Assembly: GCA_902475025.1 (NCBI GenBank)
Contig: CABRXX010000025.1
Location: 1 to 33,692, forward strand
DNA length: 33,692 nucleotides
Direction: 5' to 3'
Source: Merdiplasma sp905207905
GTDB lineage: Bacteria > Bacillota > Clostridia > Lachnospirales > Lachnospiraceae
Part shown: positions 1 to 7,793 of the stretch, piece by piece
How positions within the stretch are numbered: position 1 is the stretch's first letter
Layout of the letters: each line of letters opens with the position of its first letter
Made by a program: the position numbers and the translations under genes
Notes under the pieces: generated by a model
Databases searched by the model: none
Seen by the model: only the letters and a program-made list of their open reading frames with translations
Told to the model about the DNA's origin: nothing

Positions 1-772
1 CCCTCATGCAATCCATCCACCAGTAAATAATCATCCTGCTCCACAAGCTTATAGTCATTTCTTGTACCATGAACCTTTTCCGTTCTGCGTCTGCCATAAG
101 CAATTTTTCCGCAGTACACAGGATTTTTCAGTATCCTTCTGATCAATGCCGCATCGAATAACGGATTTTTTCCATTCTGCCTTGGTATCTTGCGAATACC
201 ATGATTTTCGAGATATTTTGCAAGTCCGTTTACCCCTATATCCGTATGCACATACTGGTCAAATATCACACGGATTGCTTCTGCTTCTTCCTCATTGATA
301 AAGAGCTGTCCCTTTTCCAAACTATATCCATACGGAGCAAAACCACCATTCCATTTTCACGCTCAATCTCTGCAACTGCCGACAAGACAGAAATCATCAG
401 CTTTTCAGCATCCTTGGAAGAATCAATCCCATCCTCCACGCAGATCAGATTCACGCCAAAATCCTGCATCATCTGCAAGGTGGAAAGGACATCCGCAGCA
501 TTTCTGCCAAATCGGGACAGCTTAAATACCAGAACAAAGGAAACACCATCCTTGCCGGATTTAATGTCCTCCATCATACGGTTGAACTCTAATCTGCCCT
601 CGATAGACTTTCCGGATTTACCGGCATCTTCATACTCACCGACAATCTCATAATCATTAAACTCTGCAAATGCTTTCATTCTGGATTTTTGTGCATCCAG
701 AGAGTATCCATCAATCTGTATGGCAGTAGATACCCTTGTATAAATATATACTTTTGTCTTTTCTTTTTTCAT
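1..772 (-). pseudogene. Large serine recombinase, frameshifted and cut by the window edge
   Basis: The N-terminal half is a serine recombinase catalytic domain: YTRVST near residue 11 holds the nucleophilic serine, followed by KLSRFGRNAADV and the AEIEREN segment. After AEIEREN the frame breaks. The next frame resumes a normal recombinase domain (NGGFAPYGYSLEKGQLFIN, later NPVYCGKIAYGRRRTEKVHG) and runs off the left edge. From memory of the family, about 17 residues between EREN and NGGF are missing. The join lies at 353-358, where GAAAAT could have been shared by both ends, implying about 52 bp lost. Such enzymes integrate and excise conjugative elements, which fits the neighbouring rlmD tail. 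As read, it encodes no active enzyme. Confidence 0.85.
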
Positions 773-827
773 CCCACTATCCTTGTATGTATCAAATTAT
801 AGCTATCCTATCACCTTGGGAATCGGT

Positions 828-1814
828 TTATTTTTTCTCAGCTTTCTGCTCCAGCATTTTAATCGAATCCAGATAATCCTGTTCTACCTCGCTAAGCGTC
901 CGAGCCTTGTATTTTCTATATTCTCCGGTCGCTTTATCAACAGCCTGCTTATGGCTGACGCTTCCGTTTCCAATCAGCAACTGCTCTCCGCTCATGGTAA
1001 GAATGCGATCCAGATGTTCTGCCCAATCCTGCATGGTCATTGCCTGCTCACGTTCTGCCTGTCGTTCTGCAAAATCAAGATATCCGGATACAAGCTGCCC
1101 CATGGCTCGAAGTTCTTTTTCATCCAGATAATTCTTTGCAACAACAGCTTCCTTCAAGGTTGGCTGTTTTCCTACAAATGTGGTAAGCCCCATAAATTCT
1201 TTTTCTGCATCAGCTCTGTTATAGATTACTTCTGCGACAGTCTGCCCATGAATGGCATAATGGATTTTATTTTGGACTTTCCTGAAAAACTGGACAGAAA
1301 TCTCCGCATGGGGATCATAGTCGATGCTGGTAGCGTAAATTTCTAAAACCTGACGGTAAAACACCTTTTCAGATGCCCGGATATCACGAATGCGTTCTAA
1401 GAGTTCCTTAAAGTAACCGCCTCCGCCAAGATTTTTCAGCCGTTCATCATCCATCGCAAAGCCTTTTCTCATATATTCTTTAAGAATATTAGTTGCCCAG
1501 ATTCTAAACTGTGTACCTCGTTTGGATTTCACACGATAGCCAACAGAGATAATCACATCCAGATTATAATAATCCACATCATATACTTTTCCGTCAGCGG
1601 CAGTGTAGGCAAATTTTGCCCACACTGATTCTTTCTGCAATTCGCCTTCTTTGAAAATATTTCTTATATGCTTACCGATAACACTTCTGTCTCGCTGAAA
1701 CAATTCAGCCATTTGGTCAATGGATAGCCAGACTGTATCACCGTCAAACGTTGTCTCAATTTTAGCCAATCCATCCTCTGTTGTATAAATGATCATATTG
1801 GATTTTTGTTTCAT
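828..1814 (-). CDS. RhuM family protein (virulence RhuM/COG3943)
   Basis: This 328-residue protein matches the RhuM family along its whole length. The N-terminal segment TVWLSIDQMAELFQRDRSVI resembles a winged-helix DNA-binding domain, followed by SVWAKFAYTAADGKVYDVDY, the family signature GYRVKSKRGTQFRIWAT and a C-terminal helical domain. Its biochemical role is not established; family members are common in pathogenicity islands and mobile elements. I place the start at the ATG at 1814, one base after the stop of the 45-codon ORF before it. A GTG at 1832 would add six residues. It lies between the element's small ORFs and the recombinase, all on the minus strand, so it is probably element cargo. 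Confidence 0.85.
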   Translation of the reverse strand: MKQKSNMIIYTTEDGLAKIETTFDGDTVWLSIDQMAELFQRDRSVIGKHIRNIFKEGELQKESVWAKFAYTAADGKVYDVDYYNLDVIISVGYRVKSKRGTQFRIWATNILKEYMRKGFAMDDERLKNLGGGGYFKELLERIRDIRASEKVFYRQVLEIYATSIDYDPHAEISVQFFRKVQNKIHYAIHGQTVAEVIYNRADAEKEFMGLTTFVGKQPTLKEAVVAKNYLDEKELRAMGQLVSGYLDFAERQAEREQAMTMQDWAEHLDRILTMSGEQLLIGNGSVSHKQAVDKATGEYRKYKARTLSEVEQDYLDSIKMLEQKAEKK

Positions 1815-1815
1815 C

Positions 1816-1953
1816 TCATCTTGATGCAGCACATTTACATTCCATTTCTAATTGAGCAGCACCCTGCTGCACTTTTCCTATGAATATTTCTGAAAATTTG
1901 TAAATAAGGCCATCAGTATTTATCTTCTTAATTTCAGAAACAAAGTCTTTCAT
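1816..1953 (-). CDS. Small hypothetical protein (45 aa) of the mobile element
   Basis: A 45-codon ORF starts MKDFVSEIKKINTDGLIYKF and ends in a cysteine pair region (ECKCAASR). Its stop is one base before the RhuM start, which suggests translational coupling. No domain is recognised. It could be a remnant of a longer element gene, but the close spacing to rhuM and to the upstream small ORF favours a real, short element-borne gene. No strong ribosome site is visible before the ATG. Confidence 0.4.
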   Translation of the reverse strand: MKDFVSEIKKINTDGLIYKFSEIFIGKVQQGAAQLEMECKCAASR

Positions 1954-1964
1954 AGTATTTGCCC

Positions 1965-2095
1965 TTATCTGCTTACTAAATCCTGATACATCTTCATCAG
2001 TTCAGCAACACATTTACTTTCGGTCATATCTTTGATGGAAAAACCATAAGCCTGCATCACTGCTCGGTCATTGTTTTCTGTTGTGTATCGTTCAT
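1965..2095 (-). pseudogene. Small element-borne gene, frameshifted near its start
   Basis: A strong ribosome site, GGAGGT at 2100-2105, precedes an ATG at 2095, but that frame stops after 12 codons (MNDTQQKTMTEQ). An overlapping frame is open for NERYTTENNDRAVMQAYGF followed by SIKDMTESKCVAELMKMYQD and ends at 1965. The good ribosome site followed by a short dead frame suggests a small indel close to the start codon. The DRAVMQAYGF pattern resembles the C-terminal tail of some DNA methyltransferases carried by mobile elements; that link is from memory and weak. Translation could alternatively start at the internal ATG at 2057, giving 30 residues. Confidence 0.4.
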
Positions 2096-2124
2096 TTTAT
2101 ACCTCCGCCCAGAATTTCCAAGGA

Positions 2125-3744
2125 TCAAATCATCCCAAAGAACTTCAATGCCTCTGTAATCGCCGCTTCCTTTTCTGGCGGGCATTTCGGCTGTCTGGCA
2201 TTTTCAGCCTTCGACTTGTTGTAGTTCTCTCGCTCGATAATCCCACACTTCTGCTTCACCTGAGCAATATACAGACTGCTGACCTTCATACCGCTATGTT
2301 CCAGCACATATGCCTTGATTTCTTCATAGGTAGCCTTGCTCTCCGCAACAGTCAAATCCAGCTCGTCCATCTTCACTTCAACTTCAATATGCTGCTTCGC
2401 ATTGAGTTTGGACAAAAGACATACCGTCTCCACATTATCCGTCATCGGAAACATATCCACCGGCCATGCCGACCTTGCCTCATACCCATGTTCTGTCAGG
2501 TATTTCAGATCCCGTGCCAGTGTCTCCGGATTGCAGGAGATGTAGACGATCTTTTTTGGAGAGAGCTTTACCACAGAGGAGAGGAAGGCTTCATCACTGC
2601 CTGCCCTTGGAGGATCCATAAATACTACGTCCGCAGTCTCTCCTGTCTCTGCCATAGCAGTCATGAAGAGGCCTGCATCCCCCTGATAGAACCGGATATT
2701 TGCCGCGCCATTGCGTTTTGCATTGTATCCTGCATCCCGGACCGCATCAGGATTAAGCTCCACGCCTACCACCTCTCCGGCTTCTCTGCTGGCAATCAGA
2801 CCAATGGTTCCAATGCCGCAGTAGGCATCGATCACCCGCTCTTTTCCCGTAAGTCCTGCCAGTTCCATGGCTTTGGAATAAAGTTTCTCAGTCTGTACCG
2901 GATTTACCTGATAAAAGGATTTTGAAGAAATCCGGAAGGTACAGCCGCAGAGAGTATCTTCAATATAACCTTTTCCGTAAAGTACGCTTTCCCTCTCCCC
3001 AAGCACCATACTGGTGCTTTTATCATTCACATTCAGCACCACTGTCGTGATCTCCGGGTGCAGCTTTCTTAAGGCTTTCACAAAATTGTTTTTTGACGGC
3101 ATAATCGGTGAGGACAGCACCAAAACCACCATTACCTGACCGCTCTCCCTGCCGATGCGCACCAGCACATGGCGAAACAAACCGTATCCCGTATCCTCAT
3201 TGTAGGTTTTAATTTTAAAAGACGGCAGCAGCCCCCGAATATCCCGAATAATCGCATCGGCTTTTTGATCCTGGATCCTGCAGCTGTCCACTGATACGAT
3301 CCGATGGGTTCCTTCCTGGTAGGTACCGGAGATAATCTCATTTCCTCTGTGGCCAAACACTGCGTGAACCTTGTTCCGGTAATAGAAGGGTTCCTCCATT
3401 CCTATGATCTTTTCTGTCTTACAATAAGGAGTCAAAAGCTTCTCCACCTGCTTTTGCTTTTTCCCCAGCTGCTTCTCATAGGGAATATCCAGATACTGGC
3501 AGCCGCCGCAAAGTCCGAATGCCGGACAGAATTCGGAAGTTTTTCTTTCTTGTTTCCGGCCCTGCTTTCCCTTCTGGAACTTTTCTCTCTCCGCTCCCTG
3601 ATTTTGCTTCTTTTGACTGCTGCTTTTCTGTCCCGGTTTCCTGATTTGGTTTTCTGATTTTTCTCTGAAAGGTTTCCGATTTGCTGATTGCTCCTGCTGC
3701 TTTCTATTTTTTCGTATTTCTTTTTTCAGAATTTCTTTTTCCAT
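2125..3744 (-). CDS. rlmD: 23S rRNA (uracil-C5)-methyltransferase RlmD/RumA with element-derived C-terminal tail
   Basis: This enzyme makes 5-methyluracil in 23S rRNA using S-adenosylmethionine. The 539-residue protein has a Lys/Gln-rich basic N-terminal extension (about 70 residues) and an iron-sulfur cysteine cluster CPAFGLCGGCQYL. The methyltransferase core carries DAYCGIGTIGL (SAM binding), FMDPPRAG and YISCNPETLARDL, with the catalytic cysteine in SCNP. The usual protein ends near the DNVETVCLLSKL motif. Here about 85 more residues follow (MDELDLTVAESKATYEEIK to EALKFFGMI). I recall this tail from rlmD copies next to integrated elements, and the element lies immediately downstream. The start has a GGAGC ribosome site, and the radical SAM gene ends 14 bp upstream. 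Confidence 0.93.
   Translation of the reverse strand: MEKEILKKEIRKNRKQQEQSANRKPFREKSENQIRKPGQKSSSQKKQNQGAEREKFQKGKQGRKQERKTSEFCPAFGLCGGCQYLDIPYEKQLGKKQKQVEKLLTPYCKTEKIIGMEEPFYYRNKVHAVFGHRGNEIISGTYQEGTHRIVSVDSCRIQDQKADAIIRDIRGLLPSFKIKTYNEDTGYGLFRHVLVRIGRESGQVMVVLVLSSPIMPSKNNFVKALRKLHPEITTVVLNVNDKSTSMVLGERESVLYGKGYIEDTLCGCTFRISSKSFYQVNPVQTEKLYSKAMELAGLTGKERVIDAYCGIGTIGLIASREAGEVVGVELNPDAVRDAGYNAKRNGAANIRFYQGDAGLFMTAMAETGETADVVFMDPPRAGSDEAFLSSVVKLSPKKIVYISCNPETLARDLKYLTEHGYEARSAWPVDMFPMTDNVETVCLLSKLNAKQHIEVEVKMDELDLTVAESKATYEEIKAYVLEHSGMKVSSLYIAQVKQKCGIIERENYNKSKAENARQPKCPPEKEAAITEALKFFGMI
2405..2440 (-). other. Candidate integration junction (att core) inside the rlmD 3' end
   Basis: This stretch encodes the DNVETVCLLSK motif where ordinary RlmD proteins end. 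Conjugative elements with serine recombinases are known to integrate in this part of the rum gene. The extra tail encoded beyond it, and the element genes downstream, fit integration here. No second att copy is visible, since the other element end lies outside the window, so the exact core cannot be set. Confidence 0.35.
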
Positions 3745-3758
3745 AAAAGCTCCCTCTC

Positions 3759-4724
3759 CTAATCAGAACACATCTTTTTTAATCTCAAAAATCCGGCATC
3801 AACTGACCGCCCCTGACTATAAAACAGAAATTTTTTTCGCTCCCTGGCCGTCTCTCCCTCCTGAAAAAAGCCATTTTCAACACCGAGAGAAAGGGCAAAC
3901 TTAAGCAGGCGTTCATATTCTCTGGCAGTGACTTTTCTGGAAAGAAGGGGATCTTCTTTCACTGCCGGCATGGGGGTATACTGATTCATAAGACTGATAT
4001 AAATCCGATCTCCATAGGTTTGGAACAAATATTCCACCACTTTTTTAGAGTCAGATACATGCCCGGGAAGCAGCAAATGGCGCACAATCACGCCTTTTTT
4101 CATCATCCCCCGGTGATCAAACACCGCATCTCCCGCCTGACGCACCATCTCAGCCAGCGCTGCCTTGGCTGTTTCCGGATAGTCTTCTGCATGAGAGTAT
4201 TTTTTTCCAAGGGCTTTATCCATATATTTAAAATCGGGCAGGTAAATATCTACCAGCCCGTCTAAAAGCCTCAGCGTTTCTTCTTTTTCATATCCGCTGC
4301 TGTTATACACCACAGGAAGATCCATTCCTCTGGATCTTGCCAGAGAAATGGCCGCTGCCGCCTGAGGCAGAAACTGTCCTGCGGTCACCAGGTTAATATT
4401 ATTGGCCTTCTGCTCCTGCAGCTGCAAAAACAGATCCGCCAGCGCCTCCACAGAAACTTTTGTTCCATATTCTTCTCTGGAGATCTTCCGATTCTGGCAA
4501 AAAATACAGCCCAGAGAGCAGCCGGAAAAGAACACTGCCCCGGAACCTTCTGTTCCGGAAATGCATGGTTCTTCCCAAAAATGCAGGGCCGATCGAGCCA
4601 CCACTGCTTCTGCCCCGCTCCAACAGACTCCTTTTTCCCCGGCCAGACGGTTCACACCGCAGTTCCTGGGGCAGAGATGGCATTCCCGCATATAATTATT
4701 GATCTGTTGTTTTAAAAAATCCAT
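3759..4724 (-). CDS. Radical SAM protein, PflA-like (COG1313)
   Basis: This 321-residue iron-sulfur protein has a first cysteine group CHLCPRNCGVNR and the radical SAM motif CSLGCIFCQN (CxxxCxxC) near residue 70. Further family segments are NNINLVTAGQFLPQ, VYNSSGYE, LPDFKYMD, HLLLPGH and SLMNQYTPMP. It is related to pyruvate formate-lyase activating enzymes, but the COG1313 group has no settled substrate. I start at ATG 4724 because GGAGGAAGAAAAG sits just before it; the longer reading from 4823 adds 33 implausible residues. The last ~20 residues after QEGETA do not match the tail I expect and may be lineage-specific. It is 14 bp upstream of rlmD, probably cotranscribed. Confidence 0.85.
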   Translation of the reverse strand: MDFLKQQINNYMRECHLCPRNCGVNRLAGEKGVCWSGAEAVVARSALHFWEEPCISGTEGSGAVFFSGCSLGCIFCQNRKISREEYGTKVSVEALADLFLQLQEQKANNINLVTAGQFLPQAAAAISLARSRGMDLPVVYNSSGYEKEETLRLLDGLVDIYLPDFKYMDKALGKKYSHAEDYPETAKAALAEMVRQAGDAVFDHRGMMKKGVIVRHLLLPGHVSDSKKVVEYLFQTYGDRIYISLMNQYTPMPAVKEDPLLSRKVTAREYERLLKFALSLGVENGFFQEGETARERKKFLFYSQGRSVDAGFLRLKKMCSD

Positions 4725-4746
4725 CTTTTCTTCCTCCTGGCCTAAC

Positions 4747-4846
4747 GCCTGCCTCATAAGAAAGGAACCATTTTCCCTTCTCTGCCCCTTTCGCCAATGA
4801 CCACGCGTAAATGCCTGCCTCACAGCAAAGAATCTCTTTCCCTTCT
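4747..4846 (-). repeat. Diverged direct repeat after the DMT transporter stop codon
   Basis: Two copies of about 35 bp (4812-4846 and 4747-4781), spaced about 65 bp apart, share GCCTGCCTCA at one end and TTTCCCTTCT at the other, read on the plus strand. The first copy begins within the stop codon of the transporter gene. The second lies just before the ribosome site of the radical SAM gene. It fills the gap between the two genes. Confidence 0.5.
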
Positions 4847-5780
4847 ATTCTGATCGGCAACTTAATGCTTCCCCCTTCTTCCTTTCCGGCTTTGGAAGCT
4901 GTGCAAGAATAATCGCTCCAAACATCAGCACGCATCCCAGCAGTTCACGGCCGCTTAGCTTCTGATTCAAAAGAATCCAGCCAGCCAGCACAGACACCAC
5001 CGATTCCAGGCTTAAGATCAGCGAAGCCACCGTGGGATCCATTCCCTTCTGTCCGATGATCTGCAGTGTGTAGCCTACTCCACTGGAAAATGCTCCCGCA
5101 TATACAATAGGCAGCCAGGCAGCCAAAATAGAACTCAAATCCGGTTTTTCAAAAATCAGCATCAAAATTCCGGAAAGAATGCCGGAGACAAAAAATTGAA
5201 TACAGGACATTTTGATCCCGTCAGTCAGCGGTGAAAAATGATCGATCACCAGGATATGCACCGCAAAAAAAAGAGCGCAGATCAGCACATAGGTATCCCC
5301 TTTCCCCAAAGCAAAGGTTTCTGTCAGACACAGAAGATATAGCCCTCCCATAGCCAGAAGCACGCTGATCCATACCAGCATGCCGGGACGCTTTTTCAAA
5401 AAAATCCCAAGAACCGGAACCAGCACAATATACATGGCAGTAATAAAACCTGCCTTGCCCACAGTGGTATGACTGATCCCGATCTGCTGAAGATTGCCTG
5501 CGATGCAAAGGCAGATACCGCAGCAGATCCCCCCTGTGAGGAGAACGTTTCGGGAAGCGGCTGTATCTTTGGACACGTTCTGATCCTTTCCGCTCTTTTC
5601 CTGTTTCCTCATAAAAAAGATGAGGGGGAGCAAAACAATCCCTCCGATTATGCTCCGGAGAGCATTAAAGGTGAAAGGCCCCACATAGTTCATCCCTGCA
5701 CTCTGGGCCACAAAAGCGATTCCCCAGATCACTGCTGTCAGCACCAGCAAAAGTGCGCTTTTTACCTGTTGGTTTCCCAT
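4845..5780 (-). CDS. DMT-superfamily (EamA) transporter
   Basis: This 311-residue integral membrane protein has about ten hydrophobic segments in two EamA halves. It starts VKSALLLVLTAVIWGIAFVA, has the conserved GPFTFNALR in half one, PVLGIFLKKRP mid-protein and a second half near SLILSLESVVSVLAGWILLN. Members export metabolites or amino acids; the substrate cannot be inferred. The ATG directly follows the stop codon of the aldo/keto reductase gene, with GTGAGGG as ribosome site, so the two form one unit. The C terminus is short and charged (KPERKKGEALSCRSE). Confidence 0.85.
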   Translation of the reverse strand: MGNQQVKSALLLVLTAVIWGIAFVAQSAGMNYVGPFTFNALRSIIGGIVLLPLIFFMRKQEKSGKDQNVSKDTAASRNVLLTGGICCGICLCIAGNLQQIGISHTTVGKAGFITAMYIVLVPVLGIFLKKRPGMLVWISVLLAMGGLYLLCLTETFALGKGDTYVLICALFFAVHILVIDHFSPLTDGIKMSCIQFFVSGILSGILMLIFEKPDLSSILAAWLPIVYAGAFSSGVGYTLQIIGQKGMDPTVASLILSLESVVSVLAGWILLNQKLSGRELLGCVLMFGAIILAQLPKPERKKGEALSCRSE

Positions 5781-6739
5781 TTAGCAGACCCTCACTTCCC
5801 CGGCCAGAACCTTTTTATAATCCTCATAATTCTTTTTCAGAAGCTGGGGTGTATTCAGCTCATACGGACATTTGCTCATGCACTGGCCGCATTCCAAACA
5901 GCCCTCTATTTTCTTCATCTCCGCCTGCATAGCCGGAGTCAGCCAGTCCTTGGAGGGAGCGCGGCGCAGCATCAAAGACATTCTGGCACACTGATTGATC
6001 ATGATCCCTGCTGGACAGGGCATACAGTATCCGCAACCCCGACAGAAATCTCCAGTAAGCTCTCTCTGCTCCCTGGCAATATATTCTGATAATTCCTCTG
6101 TCATTACCGGAGTTTCTTCCATATAGGAAAGCCACTCTTCCAGTTCTTTCTCCTTCTGAATTCCCCAGATAGGCAGCACATTATCAAACTGCTGCATATA
6201 AGCCATTGCGGCCTCAGACCGATTGATCAGCCCGCCGGCCAGTCCCTTCATGGCAATAAATCCCACATTGGCAGCCTTACAGTCTGATACCAGCTGCTGT
6301 TCCTTCTGAGAAGAAAGATAGCTGAAATGCCGATATGGCGGATCTTGCCCTGTTTCTTAGCTTCCTCCATACACTCATACATTCCTGTGCCGTCCCCTGG
6401 AACGTAGCACTGATCCACACAATGAAACTGGTAGAGATCCAGATACTCTGTCTGCAGATTATCCAGCGTAGTTTCCAGCTGGTTCCAGAACTCCTCCGGT
6501 GTCTTGGCTGCGGTCTTGGATGCAAGATATACCTTTTCCCTCATCCCCGCAAAGGCAGCCCCCACTTTCACTTCGCTGTCGCTGTACGCCCTTGCAGTAT
6601 CAAAAAAACGCATGCCTCCTTCATAGGCTTTCCGCAAAAGCCTTACCGCCAGCTCCTGGCTGACTCTCTGTATAGGCAGCGCCCCAAAACCATTCTGCGG
6701 TACGGTCATTCCTGTATTTCCCAGAGTAATCTGTCTCAT
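5781..6739 (-). pseudogene. Aldo/keto reductase with ferredoxin-type C-terminal domain, broken by internal deletion
   Basis: The 5' frame (6739 down to ~6325) is an aldo/keto reductase start: LGNTGMTVPQNGFGALPIQ, FFDTARAYSDSE (catalytic Asp/Tyr), ASKTAAKTPEEF and KIRHIGIS. The 3' frame resumes at SYLSSQKEQQLV, continues VGFIAMKGLAGGLI and ends in an iron-sulfur domain with CRGCGYCMPCP and CLECGQCMSKCP. About 23 residues between IGIS and SYLS, usually ending LQFPF, are missing. Frame arithmetic shows the loss is 3n+1. The join at about 6321-6327 could use TTCAGC, which would plausibly occur at both original ends. An AGGAGG ribosome site and a good promoter precede it, so expression signals are intact while the reading frame is not. 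Confidence 0.85.
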
Positions 6740-6797
6740 CTGTTCTTCCTCCTTACAAATTCATTCCGGAATCTTCCGTCTTTTTCTCCTGGCACTT

Positions 6798-6827
6798 ATG
6801 ATACCACTGCCCACCAAATCTTGTCAA
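6798..6827 (-). promoter_or_regulatory. Sigma-A promoter of the aldo/keto reductase operon
   Basis: On the minus strand TTGACA (6827-6822) and TATCAT (6803-6798) are separated by 18 bp, about 60 bp before the start codon at 6739. It is divergent to the bioY promoter. Confidence 0.7.
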
Positions 6828-6848
6828 ACTTTGAATGGGAAAGTTGAA

Positions 6849-6879
6849 TTGTTAACCATTTTATTTTTATGATTGACAA
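6849..6879 (+). promoter_or_regulatory. BirA-type operator upstream of bioY
   Basis: Half-sites TTGTTAAC (6849-6856) and ATTGACAA (6872-6879) form an inverted pair with a 15-bp spacer, the usual geometry of Firmicutes BirA sites (TTGTnAAC ... GTTnACAA). The right half overlaps the -35 hexamer, so bound BirA with biotinyl-AMP would block RNA polymerase. It deviates from consensus in the right half (ATTG instead of GTTn). Confidence 0.6.
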
Positions 6880-6901
6880 TTAAGCGTAACCCATTTATAA
6901 T
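6873..6901 (+). promoter_or_regulatory. Consensus sigma-A promoter of bioY
   Basis: Perfect TTGACA (6873-6878) and TATAAT (6896-6901) hexamers with a 17-bp spacer. The start codon is at 6980 with AAAGGAGAT before it, leaving a leader of about 70 nt. Confidence 0.85.
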
Positions 6902-6979
6902 TCCATTAAAACAACCTTGCGGTTCAAGAGCCATGGATGTTCTTGATCCACAAAGATACGAACAAAGGAGATATATATT

Positions 6980-7528
6980 ATGAAATCATCAAAACTATCC
7001 CTTCAGGAAATGATTACTGTTGGACTGTGTACTGCTGTCATTGTCATTTTGGCTCAGATCTCGATTCCCATGCCTCTTGGCGTCCCCATGACCATGCAGA
7101 CCTTTGCCATCTCTCTGACTGCGATTATTTTAGGCGCAAAAAAAGGAGCCTTGGCGGCTCTTGTGTATGTGCTTCTTGGCGCAGTGGGGCTTCCTGTATT
7201 TTCCGGTTTTTCCGGCGGATTTCAGCGTCTTGTTGGGCCCACCGGCGGTTTCCTCTGGTCCTTCCCGCTTATGGCTTTCCTCATCGGCCTGGGTGCTGAA
7301 AAATACCGCAGCTCAAAAGCTGCCTTTCTCTTCTTGCTTACTCTCGGTACCGTTTTAAACTATGTGGTAGGTGTTCTGGTATTCTGCCTCTCCACCCAGA
7401 GTTCTCTGGCCGCAGGAATCACTGCCTGTGTGCTGCCTTTTATTCCGACAACAATCATTAAGGCAGTACTTTCTGCTTGGGTGGGACTTCGCATGCGTGA
7501 CCGCCTTCCTGCAGCATCCCTTACCTAA
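6980..7528 (+). CDS. bioY: Biotin transporter substrate-binding subunit BioY
   Basis: This 182-residue membrane protein is the S component of an ECF-type biotin transporter. Family signatures are IPMPLGVPMTMQTFAISLTA near residues 30-50, YVLLGAVGLPVFSGFSGG and GPTGGFLWSFPLMAF. About six hydrophobic helices are visible and the length is normal. No bioB/D/F genes or ECF ATPase genes are nearby, so it probably uses the shared energising module. It is a single-gene plus-strand unit among minus-strand genes, with its own consensus promoter and a BirA-type operator, so it is expected to rise when biotin is scarce. Confidence 0.93.
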   Translation: MKSSKLSLQEMITVGLCTAVIVILAQISIPMPLGVPMTMQTFAISLTAIILGAKKGALAALVYVLLGAVGLPVFSGFSGGFQRLVGPTGGFLWSFPLMAFLIGLGAEKYRSSKAAFLFLLTLGTVLNYVVGVLVFCLSTQSSLAAGITACVLPFIPTTIIKAVLSAWVGLRMRDRLPAASLT

Positions 7529-7559
7529 TATTCCATCTCCAGTCTGCTAAACTTTCCGA

Positions 7560-7715
7560 TTACCGGTTTGTCCCGGCCAGGATCTGCACCTGGCCGGAAG
7601 CAGTCTCCGGCTGCTGATTTTGTCTGCCCTGATGTACATAAAACCCCGCCAGAATCAAAGATAAGATCAAAACAATTGCTGCATTCCTTCCGTAATGTTT
7701 CCCCATATCTGTCAT
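7560..7715 (-). CDS. Possible small single-helix membrane protein (51 aa)
   Basis: The frame from ATG 7715 reads MTDMGKHYGRN, then a hydrophobic helix AAIVLILSLILAGFYV, then a polar tail rich in Gln. A weak GAGGGA site precedes the ATG. It lies 78 bp downstream of the ABC permease gene on the same strand and could be the third member of that unit. The coding sequence overlaps a perfect GC-rich hairpin at 7573-7597. No family is recognised. Confidence 0.4.
   Translation of the reverse strand: MTDMGKHYGRNAAIVLILSLILAGFYVHQGRQNQQPETASGQVQILAGTNR
7573..7621 (+). terminator. Paired hairpins after bioY, possible terminator
   Basis: CCGGCCAGG and CCTGGCCGG (7573-7581 and 7589-7597) form a perfect 9-bp stem, followed by a second stem AGCAG/CTGCT ending in a short GATTTT run. 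The T run is poor, so termination is only plausible. The region overlaps a possible small minus-strand ORF. Confidence 0.35.
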
Positions 7716-7793
7716 TCCCTCTTTTCGCTTTTCTTTCGTACAAATTTTTCTTTTTATGTTCCCGTGCAGTGTGCCCATGTAAGCAGATCTTCT

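Noticed and set aside
3759..3840. Unusual C terminus of the radical SAM protein as another internal deletion
   Set aside because: Shifted frames do not restore the expected tail, so there is no direct evidence for a loss.
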